DNA of 64,000 nucleotides from CAWARU01 sp963784575 (lineage in GTDB: Bacteria > Pseudomonadota > Gammaproteobacteria > UBA6186 > Azoamicaceae): the NCBI GenBank assembly GCA_963784575.1, contig CAWARU010000001.1, forward strand, positions 3,658,001 through 3,722,000. Direction: 5' to 3'. The position numbers and the translations under genes were made by a program. Under the pieces are notes generated by a model, which made no database searches, had not been told where the DNA came from, and worked only from the letters and a program-made list of their open reading frames with translations. Numbering within the stretch: the stretch's first letter is position 1; every line of letters starts with the position of its first letter. Positions 18,908 to 27,575 of this stretch are shown here, piece after piece.

Positions 18908-19540
18908 CTAAGTCGTTTTATCTGGATACTCGCAGAGATCTCGGATAATGCAATTCGGGCAATCCGGCTTTCTCGCCTTGCAGGTATAACGACCATGTAG
19001 TATCAGCCAATGATGTGCATCCTTCCGATATTCTTTTGGAACCACTTTTTCGAGCTTTAATTCGACTTCTAAAGGGGTCTTTCCGGGCGCAAGACCTGTT
19101 CTATTTGCCACTCGAAAGATATGGGTATCAACCGCAATGCTATCCTGTTCAAATGCGGTATTTAAGATAACATTTGCTGTTTTGCGTCCCACTCCTGGAA
19201 GACTTTCAAGTTCTGCACGGGTTTTTGGCACCTGGGACTGAAAGCGTTCCGCAAGAATTTTACAGGTTTTAATGATATTTGCAGCCTTACTGTTGTATAA
19301 ACCAATTGATTTAATATATTTTTTCAGTCCCGTTTCCCCTAATTCCAACATTTTTTTTGGGGTGTTGGCTACTTTAAATAATGATTCTGTCGCTTTATTG
19401 ACGCTGACATCAGTTGCTTGCGCTGAGAGGATAACAGCAACCAAGAGTTCGAAATGTGACTTGTAGTGCAGTTCTGTAGTAGGACTTGGGTTTTGTTTTT
19501 GGAATCGTTCAAATATTTCTCTACGCTGCTTTGCATTCAT
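18908..19540 (-). CDS. nth: Endonuclease III (base-excision DNA glycosylase/AP lyase)
   Basis: Removes oxidised pyrimidines from DNA and nicks at the abasic site. Visible are the helix-hairpin-helix LPGVGRKTANVIL with the catalytic Lys, the catalytic Asp in VDTHIFRVANRTGL, and a C-terminal iron-sulfur cluster C-x6-C-x2-C-x5-C (CKARKPDCPNCIIRDLC). I place the start at 19540 (MNAKQRREIF) because it aligns with the usual N-terminus. The frame is open to an ATG at 19603 that would add a Lys/Glu/Ser-rich 21-residue extension overlapping rnfB. The order rnfB-nth mirrors the rnf/rsx-nth operon of gammaproteobacteria. Confidence 0.93.
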   Translation of the reverse strand: MNAKQRREIFERFQKQNPSPTTELHYKSHFELLVAVILSAQATDVSVNKATESLFKVANTPKKMLELGETGLKKYIKSIGLYNSKAANIIKTCKILAERFQSQVPKTRAELESLPGVGRKTANVILNTAFEQDSIAVDTHIFRVANRTGLAPGKTPLEVELKLEKVVPKEYRKDAHHWLILHGRYTCKARKPDCPNCIIRDLCEYPDKTT

Positions 19541-19586
19541 AAAGTTGCGTTTATCCTTGCCTTCATATTTGCTTTCATGTTTGCTT

Positions 19587-20009
19587 TCACAGGTTTTCTG
19601 CATTATTCCATTGAAAGTTTTGTCTATTTTTTACTCTTTGAACTGATTCTTTTATTTCTCTCTGAACTTTTTCTTTGTGTTCTGAGTAATTGGGATCATT
19701 CACGGAAATTTGCATTGACAATTGCAAGGGCGCATCACGTATCAATCGCTCACGTTTTGCCGCATATCGCAGTTTTGCTTTTTGTGCCAGCAGCTGTTTT
19801 TCAGGGCTGCCTTCTTGGATGTCGCTGTCCACCATTTCTATACAATCCATAGGGCAGGGCGCAACACAAAGACCGCAGCCGATGCATTCCTCGGTCAAAA
19901 CACTGTGCATGAATTTAGGGCTTCCTATGATGGCATCCACAGGACAGGGATCCAGACATTTGCTGCAGCCAACACAGTCTACTTCGCGTATTTTAGCAAT
20001 TTTCATCAA
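19587..20009 (-). CDS. rnfB: RnfB-like two-cluster ferredoxin
   Basis: 140 residues with two 4Fe-4S motifs in tandem, CVGCSKCLDPCP (about residues 14-25) and CIGCGLCVAPCP (about 43-54), followed by a helical Lys/Arg/Gln tail. It corresponds to the ferredoxin part of RnfB but lacks the membrane anchor, and no other rnf subunit is visible. It lies directly before nth and after metG on the same strand. An electron-carrier role is clear, the partner is not. A stand-alone carrier maintaining the Nth or another cluster is a guess. Confidence 0.85.
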   Translation of the reverse strand: MMKIAKIREVDCVGCSKCLDPCPVDAIIGSPKFMHSVLTEECIGCGLCVAPCPMDCIEMVDSDIQEGSPEKQLLAQKAKLRYAAKRERLIRDAPLQLSMQISVNDPNYSEHKEKVQREIKESVQRVKNRQNFQWNNAENL

Positions 20010-20155
20010 CTGATCTCATGAAATGTTCTCATAGAGAGTTCCTATTTACTGCTTCATCAACTATTTTCATCGACAGCTCTCATTAACTGCGCTCATTTTA
20101 ATCACTCCCACCCTACATTTCTGCTATTCTGTATGATTCTCTGTGGTTTAGTCGC

Positions 20156-22336
20156 TTACTTCACGCGCATTCCTGGCAAGGCGCCTTCATGCGGTTCTAA
20201 AATCCATATATCCTTACCCCCGGGTCCTGCGGCTAACACCATGCCCTCAGAAATTCCAAATCGCATTTTACGTGGTTCCAAGTTTGCTACCATGACTGTC
20301 AGTTTGCCAATCAATTTTTCAGGTTCTGGATAAGCTTCTTTAATCCCTGCAAAAACCTGACGGGTTTCAGTGCCGATATCTAAGGTTAATTTGATAAGCT
20401 TTTGGGCTTCAGGGACTGGCGCTGCATCCACAATTTTAGCAATTCTCAAATCAATCTTTGCGAAATCATCAATATTGATGTTGGCTTTAAATTCTTCAGC
20501 AACTTTATTGTCACTGCTTTTATCTGTAGTGCTTGTAGTGCTTGTAGTGCTATTCTCTTTAGGAGATTGACTGGATGGATTATTAGATTGATCTATCATT
20601 TTATTCACCTGCTCCGTTTCAATGCGTTGTAGTAAAGGTTGAAAAGCTTCAATGCGGTGATCGCACAATAGCTTTTCCCGATCTTTCCATGTCAATTGAC
20701 AGTTCAAGAAACTTTCCACTTTTCCTGCCAATTCGGGCAGAATCGGCTTTAAGTATGTCATTAAGACGCGAAAGAGATTAAGTCCAAAGCTCGAGACTTC
20801 CTGAGTTGCTTGCTGTGATTCCGCATCTTCTTTTTTCGCAAGCATCCAGGGTTTTTTCTCGTCGATATAGCGATTTGCTTCATCCGCCAAATGCATAATC
20901 TCACGCACTGCTTGGCTGTATTCCCGGCGCTCAAAATACTCTGCTACCAGTTCGCCTTTTTTAACAAATTTCTGGTAAAGTTCCTTGTCTATATCTGTAT
21001 AATGCTTTGCAAGCTTACCATCAAATTTCTTTGTGATAAATCCGGCACAGCGGCTTGCGATGTTTACCAATTTTCCGACTAAATCTGCATTGATCCGAAG
21101 CACGAAATCATCTGCTTGAAAATCGATGTCGTCGATGCCATTGCTGAGCTTGCTTGCAAAATAATAACGTAGATATTCGGGCGGCAGATGATCCAAATAC
21201 TGACGCGCTCTAATAAAGGTGCCGCGTGACTTGGACATTTTCTGTCCATTAACCGTTAAGAAACCATGGACATTGACACCCGTCGGTGTTCTAAAGCCGC
21301 TGCCATGTAACATTGCCGGCCAAAATAATGCATGGAAATAAACAATATCTTTACCAATGAAATGATACAATTCAGTGGTTGCGCCAAAGCTCCAGAATTC
21401 ATCAAAGCTCGGTTTTTTATCAAAACCAGGTTTATCAAAACTCGCTTTAATATTATTTAATTTTGTATCACAAAAATCCTTAAAACTTGCCATATACCCA
21501 ATGGGTGCATCCAGCCAAACATAGAAATATTTGCCAGGCGCATCAGGGATTTCAAATCCAAAATAAGGGGAATCACGACTGATGTCCCATTGCTGCAAAC
21601 CTGCTTCAAACCATTCATTGAGTTTTTTGGTGACTTCACTCTGCAAATGTCCACTTCGGGTCCATTGCTTCAAAAAATCTTCATAATGTTCCAGGCAGAA
21701 GAAATAATGTTCTGATTCTTTTTCAATGGGTGGCACGCCTGATACTACAGAAACAGGATTGATAAGTTCGAGGGGACTGTAAGTAGCACCACATCTTTCA
21801 CAGCTGTCGCCATATTGATCTTCCGCTCCGCATTTTGGACAAGTGCCTTTCACATAGCGATCGGGCAGAAACATTTTTTTGACCGGATCATAGGCCTGTC
21901 GAATCGTGCGAACAGTGATATCGCCATTTTCTTTTAATTTTCGGTAAATATAATTTGCAAATTCGCGGTTTTCTTTGGAATGTGTGGTGTAAAAATTATC
22001 AAATTCTACCAGGAACCCTTTCATGTCTTGATCATGGTCCCGATGGTAGAAGTTTATCAGTTCTTCTGGTGTTTGTTTATTTTCTTCCGCTTTCAACATG
22101 ATGGGTGTACCATGCGCATCATCGCCGCAAACGAAAAAGCAGCGATTGCCTAACAAGCGCTGGAATCTCACCCAAATATCAGGCTGAATAAATTCCACCA
22201 TATGTCCAAGATGCAAAGGTCCATTGGCATAGGGTAGTGCAGCTGTTACCAAGATATTTCTTATTTTATCGTGGTTATTGCTATGTCCTGTCTTCCTATC
22301 GTCGTCCATTTTATTTTCCTTTATTTTATTTGCCAT
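20156..22336 (-). CDS. metG: Methionyl-tRNA synthetase
   Basis: Charges tRNA-Met. 726 residues: catalytic Rossmann fold with PYANGPLHLGH (HLGH about residues 42-45), a zinc knuckle CPKCGAEDQYGDSCERCG (about 165-182), KMSKS (about 364-368), anticodon-binding helices, and a C-terminal EMAPII/Trbp-type OB domain (about 625-726) joined by a low-complexity linker STTSTTSTTDKSS encoded by a short tandem repeat near 20525-20555. The N-terminus has about 25 residues before the usual start region, so a later start at Met10 (22309) is possible. It probably leads a metG-rnfB-nth transcript. Confidence 0.96.
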   Translation of the reverse strand: MANKIKENKMDDDRKTGHSNNHDKIRNILVTAALPYANGPLHLGHMVEFIQPDIWVRFQRLLGNRCFFVCGDDAHGTPIMLKAEENKQTPEELINFYHRDHDQDMKGFLVEFDNFYTTHSKENREFANYIYRKLKENGDITVRTIRQAYDPVKKMFLPDRYVKGTCPKCGAEDQYGDSCERCGATYSPLELINPVSVVSGVPPIEKESEHYFFCLEHYEDFLKQWTRSGHLQSEVTKKLNEWFEAGLQQWDISRDSPYFGFEIPDAPGKYFYVWLDAPIGYMASFKDFCDTKLNNIKASFDKPGFDKKPSFDEFWSFGATTELYHFIGKDIVYFHALFWPAMLHGSGFRTPTGVNVHGFLTVNGQKMSKSRGTFIRARQYLDHLPPEYLRYYFASKLSNGIDDIDFQADDFVLRINADLVGKLVNIASRCAGFITKKFDGKLAKHYTDIDKELYQKFVKKGELVAEYFERREYSQAVREIMHLADEANRYIDEKKPWMLAKKEDAESQQATQEVSSFGLNLFRVLMTYLKPILPELAGKVESFLNCQLTWKDREKLLCDHRIEAFQPLLQRIETEQVNKMIDQSNNPSSQSPKENSTTSTTSTTDKSSDNKVAEEFKANINIDDFAKIDLRIAKIVDAAPVPEAQKLIKLTLDIGTETRQVFAGIKEAYPEPEKLIGKLTVMVANLEPRKMRFGISEGMVLAAGPGGKDIWILEPHEGALPGMRVK

Positions 22337-22460
22337 TTAGCTAAATTACCTATACCAATATTAATACCCAGGTCGATATATATATCAATCCTAAAAAGTT
22401 ATATAATACCTCCTAATCAGGCATCTGACGATACTTATATTGCCAAAATGGTCAAAAATA

Positions 22461-22478
22461 CTAGGGTCCGTTGACATT
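22461..22478. repeat. Possible half of the 1973-2120 palindromic element
   Basis: ctagggtccgttgacatt directly before the mrp ATG resembles the arm ctagggcctgttgacaatt of the palindrome at 1973-2120, with a few differences. If related, it may be a solo end placed where a leader or promoter -35 would be. The similarity is short and could be chance. Confidence 0.3.
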
Positions 22479-23600
22479 ATGTCAAATAGAACAGAACTCA
22501 CCAACGAGCATATTCATGCCGTACTGAAAGAAGTACGAGATCCCCACTTGGAAATGGATTTATTCTCTGCTCGAGTTATCTCTAATATCGAAATTGAACC
22601 CGATTTAATTAAGATCAAAATCAGGTTAGGTTACCCGGCACAGGGCTATCGCGAAACTCTATGCAACGAGATATGCAAGGCCATCGAACCCATCGCTTGC
22701 GGCCGCAAGGTGACAGCGGACGTTTTCTGGAAAATCAATGCGCATAAGGTTCAAAAAGGCTTAAAAGGGTTGATAGGCGTTAAAAATATTTTGGCAGTGG
22801 CTTCAGGCAAGGGCGGCGTCGGGAAATCAACCGTTTCAAACAACTTGGCACTTTCTCTGCTTGCCGAAGGTGCCAAAGTAGGCATTTTGGATGCAGATAT
22901 TTACGGCCCAAGTCAACCTTCCATGCTTGGCAATCGTCAAAGACCTGAAGTCAGCGACGACAAACGCATGATCCCAATCATCAGCCATGGTCTTCAAACC
23001 ATGTCCATGGGCTATTTGATAGAGGAAGAAGATTCTCCAATGGTTTGGCGCGGTCCGATGGTGAGCAGCGCAGTTCAGCAACTCACGCATGAAACGGAAT
23101 GGAAAGAACTGGATTATTTAATTGTTGATTTGCCTCCCGGTACTGGCGATATCCAATTGACAATGGCACAGAAAATTCCCGTGAGCGGTGCATTGATTGT
23201 GACAACGCCGCAAGACATCGCTTTACTAGATGCAAAGAAAGCACTCAACATGTTTCGCAAATTAGATATTCCAATCCTAGGAATTGTAGAAAATATGAGT
23301 GCGCATGTCTGCAGTCATTGTGGTCATGTAGACGCTATTTTTGGGGATGAAGGCGGTGCGCGCATGGCGGAACAATATCAAGTCAATTTGCTCGGCAGTC
23401 TCCCTTTACATCGCAAAATTAGGGAACAAGCAGACGGCGGCAAACCTATAGTCATCGCAGAACCGGATGGTCAAATCACAGAACTCTATCGGATGATTGC
23501 CCGTAAATTAAGTGCTAAATTATCATTGCAGGCAAAAGATCTTGCGGCTGCATTTCCTTCTATTGTTATCAAAAATGAAGCAGAGGAAAGAAAGAAATGA
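22479..23600 (+). CDS. mrp: Mrp/ApbC iron-sulfur carrier ATPase
   Basis: P-loop NTPase that carries and delivers Fe-S clusters. An N-terminal MIP18/DUF59 domain (VLKEVRDPHLEMDLF) is followed by the deviant Walker A ASGKGGVGKST (about residues 107-117), the switch region DADIYGPSQPS, YLIVDLPPGTGD, and the cluster-binding CSHCG (about 277-281). 373 residues from the ATG at 22479. A TTG 13 codons upstream is open but unsupported. No good Shine-Dalgarno is seen and a repeat-like sequence abuts the start. It is divergent from metG, a common arrangement in gammaproteobacteria. Confidence 0.93.
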   Translation: MSNRTELTNEHIHAVLKEVRDPHLEMDLFSARVISNIEIEPDLIKIKIRLGYPAQGYRETLCNEICKAIEPIACGRKVTADVFWKINAHKVQKGLKGLIGVKNILAVASGKGGVGKSTVSNNLALSLLAEGAKVGILDADIYGPSQPSMLGNRQRPEVSDDKRMIPIISHGLQTMSMGYLIEEEDSPMVWRGPMVSSAVQQLTHETEWKELDYLIVDLPPGTGDIQLTMAQKIPVSGALIVTTPQDIALLDAKKALNMFRKLDIPILGIVENMSAHVCSHCGHVDAIFGDEGGARMAEQYQVNLLGSLPLHRKIREQADGGKPIVIAEPDGQITELYRMIARKLSAKLSLQAKDLAAAFPSIVIKNEAEERKK

Positions 23601-23703
23601 GGAACCGTAGAGAAAAAAATGAGAAACTACAGATGCTTTTTGTAAACAATGAATTATTGAAACACGAAAAATAATTGAAACAGGATCAGGAGAGCATGAA
23701 CTC

Positions 23704-24276
23704 ATGAGCATTAAATCAGATAACTGGATCCGCCGTATGGCGTTGCAACACGGCATGATCGAGCCTTTCGAAGAAACACAGATCCATCATAACGAAACCA
23801 CTGCCAATCGTTTGGTTTCTTATGGTACTTCAAGCTATGGCTATGATGTCCGTTGTGCCAATGAATTCAAAATTTTTACCAACATCAATTCAGCAATAGT
23901 TGATCCAAAAGCCTTCGATTCCAATAGCTTCGTCGATGTCCAAGCAGATGTCTGTATCATTCCCCCAAATTCCTTCGCGCTCGCTCGAACCATAGAATAT
24001 TTTCGAATCCCCCGAGACGTTTTAACAATCTGCGTTGGAAAATCCACCTATGCGCGCTGCGGCATTATTGTGAATGTCACACCTCTCGAACCCGAATGGG
24101 AGGGGCATGTCACCTTGGAATTTTCAAACACAACCCCCTTGCCCGCAAAAATATATGCCCATGAAGGGGTAGCTCAAATGTTGTTTTTCCAATCTGATGA
24201 AGTGTGTAGTACCTCCTATCGAGATAGGCATGGGAAATATCAGGGACAAAAGGGGGTTACTTTACCGCGAACCTAA
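23704..24276 (+). CDS. dcd: dCTP deaminase
   Basis: Deaminates dCTP to dUTP for thymidylate synthesis, as a homotrimer in the cytoplasm. 190 residues, the normal length. The signature KSTYARCGIIVNVTPLEPEW carries the catalytic Glu and nearby Arg, followed by GHVTLEFSNTTPLPAKIYA and EGVAQMLFF. The N-terminus (SDNWIRRMALQHGMIEPF) is canonical. It starts about 100 bp after mrp on the same strand, with GGAGAG some 12 nt upstream. No anomalies. Confidence 0.95.
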   Translation: MSIKSDNWIRRMALQHGMIEPFEETQIHHNETTANRLVSYGTSSYGYDVRCANEFKIFTNINSAIVDPKAFDSNSFVDVQADVCIIPPNSFALARTIEYFRIPRDVLTICVGKSTYARCGIIVNVTPLEPEWEGHVTLEFSNTTPLPAKIYAHEGVAQMLFFQSDEVCSTSYRDRHGKYQGQKGVTLPRT

Positions 24277-24567
24277 GCCTTCTAAGTCCAAAAGGTTCAA
24301 TTAGCGGATCACGGTGGGGTATCAATAATTAATTTATTTGCTAAACTACATAACTTAAGTATAATCAGCATAAATTGTATTATTATCTCTTACAATTTTT
24401 ATAAATCTCTGTTATTTTAAAGGTTTTTAAAAATATGTCGAAATTTACCTTAGGAGTAAAATCGTCTATTAAGGGTAAAAGTAAGTTTAAAAGCTAAGTA
24501 TCCAATGTGATCTTATTTAAAGTTTAATGAATAATCTAAACAAACAGCTAGCTAGAGGTTAGTCAAT

Positions 24568-25296
24568 ATGAGCATGAGCAGCATAGACATCATAGAATTC
24601 GATAAGTTAAGCCAGGATTATATAAACGCCGTATATGATGGGGTATCCGGGTTCATCAGTTACCAACCCGGCGAAAAAGAATCCAACGAAGGCAATAAGG
24701 TCTTTTTGACCTATGGCGAAATTCTGTATCCCAGCGTAAACAAGCTTATCGACTATATCGGAGATGTTGGTCCGGATGACGTGTTCTATGACTTGGGTTC
24801 CGGGATCGGGAAAGTAGCTCTGCAATTCTTCTTAAAAACTCCTGTCAAAAAAGCTGCTGGTATTGAAGCCTCAAAAACTCGACATGATTATGCGGAAAAG
24901 GTCTATCATCAAGTCAAAAAAGAATTTCCTGAGTTGTACCAAGGGGGTCGACACCTTAGCACCAGTAACGACAATTTCCTAACAGCCGATATTACAGATG
25001 CCACAATCATCTATACTTGCTCCACCTGCTTTAGCGAAGACTTATTGGCCGACATGGGCAAAGTCATCGATCACTGCCCCAATATTCGATATGTTATTTC
25101 CATGAAGCAAATTCCGAGCAAGCTTCCGTATGATAAAGCATTAGACATCGATTGCACTTGGGATAAAACCAAATGTCATGTCTATTGCTGGCCTAAAGAG
25201 GGTGCTGAAGCAGCGGATGCCGATTCATCTTCATCGGATATGAATGCGTCTGAATCCGAAGGCAGCAGAGATTCTTCATTGGGTGAAGAAGAATAA
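24568..25296 (+). CDS. DOT1-fold SAM methyltransferase (eukaryotic-like)
   Basis: 242 residues. The order of motifs matches the DOT1 histone H3-lysine-79 methyltransferase domain: TYGE (48-51), the SAM-binding DLGSGIGKV (75-83), acidic GIE (98-100), NDNF (134-137), a catalytic-loop-like STCFS (152-156) and a terminal DCTWDKTKCHVY (195-206) resembling the DOT1 SWT...Y element. The N-terminal DOT1 extension is absent. A very acidic, Ser-rich tail (about 211-242) follows. GAGG lies about 9 nt before the ATG. In a host-associated bacterium this suggests a chromatin or basic-protein methyltransferase effector; the target is unknown. A generic class I methyltransferase is the alternative. Confidence 0.75.
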   Translation: MSMSSIDIIEFDKLSQDYINAVYDGVSGFISYQPGEKESNEGNKVFLTYGEILYPSVNKLIDYIGDVGPDDVFYDLGSGIGKVALQFFLKTPVKKAAGIEASKTRHDYAEKVYHQVKKEFPELYQGGRHLSTSNDNFLTADITDATIIYTCSTCFSEDLLADMGKVIDHCPNIRYVISMKQIPSKLPYDKALDIDCTWDKTKCHVYCWPKEGAEAADADSSSSDMNASESEGSRDSSLGEEE

Positions 25297-25309
25297 TAGA
25301 ATTTAATTT

Positions 25310-25687
25310 CTATATGAATTTCTTCTTCAATGAAGATTTTCCAATAGAAGATATCAATTCCTTTAATTGATCGCACGTGTCAGCACTATCCATTTCTGGT
25401 ACGTACGCATCCTCTTTTCTGACCTCAATTTGAGGATCATTAATCATCTTAAATAGGCAGGATTTATCCGCACCAAAACCCGTGGTTTCAATATAAAAGT
25501 GGGATACACACTTATAAACATGAAATAAAGGTTCTAGTTTATTATCTTTAGCATCCTGATATTCGCATTTAAATTTTCCGCGAATGATGGTAAGTCCCGA
25601 ATACTGAGATCCTTTATTGACATCCACTCCTAATTCTAAATTCTTCACCAATTGCTGGAAAATTAAGAAACTGCCGTATTCGATCAA
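25310..25687 (-). CDS. Uncharacterised ORF lacking a normal start, possible remnant
   Basis: 125 residues from a TTG start with no Shine-Dalgarno. The reading frame stays open about 110 bp further upstream (to a TAA near 25792) and encodes plausible protein (GASGRALSRDEHGVTLLGYL) but offers no ATG or GTG. An ATG with GAGG upstream exists at about 25709 in a neighbouring frame. This suggests a 5'-truncated or frameshifted gene. The visible part has mixed beta-like character (FHVYKCVSHFYIETTGF) and a Lys tail. It converges on the DOT1-like gene with a 13-bp gap. No family recognised. Confidence 0.45.
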   Translation of the reverse strand: MIEYGSFLIFQQLVKNLELGVDVNKGSQYSGLTIIRGKFKCEYQDAKDNKLEPLFHVYKCVSHFYIETTGFGADKSCLFKMINDPQIEVRKEDAYVPEMDSADTCDQLKELISSIGKSSLKKKFI

Positions 25688-25801
25688 ATAGCCCAGTAGA
25701 GTAACGCCATGCTCGTCCCTCGATAGGGCTCTGCCTGATGCCCCAATAACCCACCAAATACTATATATAATTACAGTATTCAGTTTTTAAGCTAATTTCT
25801 C

Positions 25802-25807
25802 TATAAT
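25802..25807 (+). promoter_or_regulatory. -10 box of ssrA
   Basis: A consensus TATAAT 20 bp before the mature tmRNA 5' end, in an AT-rich stretch. No clear TTGACA is found at the right distance; TTTTTA near 25784 is the best -35 candidate. Confidence 0.5.
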
Positions 25808-25827
25808 TATAAATGTACACAAATCTT

Positions 25828-26191
25828 GGGGGCGACCCGGATTCGACGTGGGTTGCAAAGCCCGAAGTGCATGCCGAGTATGTAGCTTAATCTCGTTAAA
25901 CTTAGCTGCAGGCACATAGTTGCCAACGATGAACAATTCGCAGTCGCTGCTTAATAACCAGTAGATTGCCCTCTGACCAGTTAGTGCTTGTGCTACTGTA
26001 ATCAGGGGTAACCTCTCACAAGATGCTCTGCTACCAGGCTTGATGGGTAGCAGCTAAGACTTAGTTCAAGCTCGCTGCCAGCTTGCTTAGCCCATCGGTT
26101 GGCGGGCAGTTAAATAAAAGTATGGGATAAGCATGTAGATCTGAAGGTAGAGTGCTCGCGGACGCGGGTTCAATTCCCGCCGCCTCCACCA
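25828..26191 (+). ncRNA. ssrA: tmRNA (SsrA), tag ANDEQFAVAA
   Basis: Rescues stalled ribosomes. The 5' end gggggcgacccggattcgacg pairs with the 3' end cgcctcc (26181-26187) to form a 7-bp acceptor stem with one G-U, followed by the encoded ACCA ending at 26191. The tag frame runs from the resume codon GCC at 25922 to tandem TAA stops (25952-25957) and encodes ANDEQFAVAA, a variant of the common ANDENYALAA with the AA degradation signal kept. The T-arm gggttcaattcccgc is intact. The 3' end is the attachment site of the island that follows. Confidence 0.97.
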
Positions 26192-26410
26192 GTTAAATAA
26201 CTGAATTATATTTGTTTGCGCATTTTTTTAACCATTTATCTATTGTTTTTTTCAATATTTCAGCATTTTTATAATAACTTTTGATCAATCAATCCTCTCA
26301 ACAATTTCATTCTTTAGCATCAATTGACCAGAGACCGACAAACCGTAATTTTTAAATTTCTGGGGGCAACTTTGGGGGCAACTCAGATTTTACTTTATCA
26401 GTTGCCCCCA
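26168..26410. other. Attachment site A: ssrA 3' end plus integrase arm-like repeats
   Basis: 26168-26191 (ending gccgcctccacca) and about 150 bp downstream recur at 30070. Then come two direct copies of tgggggcaact (26361-26371, 26373-26383) and one inverted copy agttgccccca (26400-26410). A core site in an RNA gene plus nearby multi-copy short repeats is the layout of a tyrosine-integrase attachment region. No integrase gene is present in the window. The stretch 26192-26504 holds no gene. Confidence 0.75.
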
Positions 26411-26504
26411 GTGAGATTTTCTGAACACACAATGCAAAATGGATTGTTTTATTAAAACAGAGCAACAATTCTTTCAAGTGTACGAGTTCAAAATGTATTA
26501 ACGA

Positions 26505-27575
26505 TCACTCTTCTTCTATCCGAGCAATCTGCTGCTCAAGTTCTTTAATTTCTTTATCAAAGTCAGACTCAAACAATCTATCTTGAATAATGCGGTATCT
26601 TTCAAATTCACTTTCTGCATGATCCTTTGCGATCTTGGCACTTATTGAACCCGCATTTTGTAAAATTGCACGCTCATCAAATTCAAGAAACTTATCAAGA
26701 CGTTTTGCCCAATCTTCCATTGTCATTGGAATATGTCGTTTTGCTCGATCTTCTGCCAATTCCAAATAAGCATTTACTATTTTGCCAAGGGAGCCTAATT
26801 CATCAGCAGTCAAATAATTTTTGGCAATACTAACATCGGTTTTGATGATCTTCCCTTCGGGGCCATTTTCCCAGCTGGTTAAACCCATATATGGTTTGGT
26901 ACTGTCTGCACGATTTTTTATCAACTCAGATGCTGTATTACCATGAATTGCATAATGTAGTTTATTTTGAACTTTGGAAAAAAATTCACGAGTAGTAGGA
27001 GCATCTTTGTTGTAATCAACACTAGTTGCATAGATATCTGTAATCTTTTGATAAAAGCGTCGTTCACTCAGACGAATCTCGCGAATTTCGGCTAATAAAC
27101 TTTCGAAATAGTCCTCTCCAAGATAATTACCATTTTCCAGACGCTTTTTATCTAAAACGTATCCTTTGATAGCAAATTCACGTAAAACCTGAGTTGCCCA
27201 TTGACGAAACTGGGTCGCGCGGACAGAGTTAACTCTATAACCTATTGATATTATCGCGTCTAGGTTATAAAGATTTGTGTTATAGGCCTTGCCATCATTC
27301 GCAGTTATTCGGAATTTCCTAATAACTGAATCTGGCTGTAACTCACCTGATTCGAATATATTTTTGAGGTGCTCATTAATCGTCGGCACAGTTACACTGA
27401 ACAATTCGGCCATCAATTTTTGTGTTAACCATATAGACTCATTCTCATAACGAACCTCAATTCCATTTTCACCTGCCTGCTGAGTGAAAATCAAAAATTC
27501 AGCGGTACTGTTCCGTATAGTAAGTTTCTGCGACGTATTTTTATTCATGATACTAGTGCCTTGTTTCTTCATCAT
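26505..27575 (-). CDS. RhuM-family protein
   Basis: 356 residues of the RhuM family (named from Salmonella SPI-3), common in mobile islands and of unproven biochemical function. Recognised by ENESIWLTQKLMAELFSVTVPTINEH-type wording (about residues 42-68), the segment DAIISIGYRVNSVRATQFRQWA (about 105-126), and the DVSIAKNYLTADELGSLGKIVN region (about 247-268). The C-terminus is helical and acidic. No Fic HPF...GNGR motif is present. The start ATGATG overlaps the TGA of the AbiEi-like gene, so translation is coupled. A later Met at 27548 is possible. The position downstream of an AbiEi regulator, where an AbiEii toxin would usually sit, makes it a candidate toxin. Confidence 0.85.
   Translation of the reverse strand: MMKKQGTSIMNKNTSQKLTIRNSTAEFLIFTQQAGENGIEVRYENESIWLTQKLMAELFSVTVPTINEHLKNIFESGELQPDSVIRKFRITANDGKAYNTNLYNLDAIISIGYRVNSVRATQFRQWATQVLREFAIKGYVLDKKRLENGNYLGEDYFESLLAEIREIRLSERRFYQKITDIYATSVDYNKDAPTTREFFSKVQNKLHYAIHGNTASELIKNRADSTKPYMGLTSWENGPEGKIIKTDVSIAKNYLTADELGSLGKIVNAYLELAEDRAKRHIPMTMEDWAKRLDKFLEFDERAILQNAGSISAKIAKDHAESEFERYRIIQDRLFESDFDKEIKELEQQIARIEEE

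Noticed and set aside
26505..27575. Fic-domain AMP transferase in the RhuM protein
   Set aside because: The HPF...GNGR catalytic motif is absent; some annotation links RhuM with Fic/DOC but this protein gives no support.
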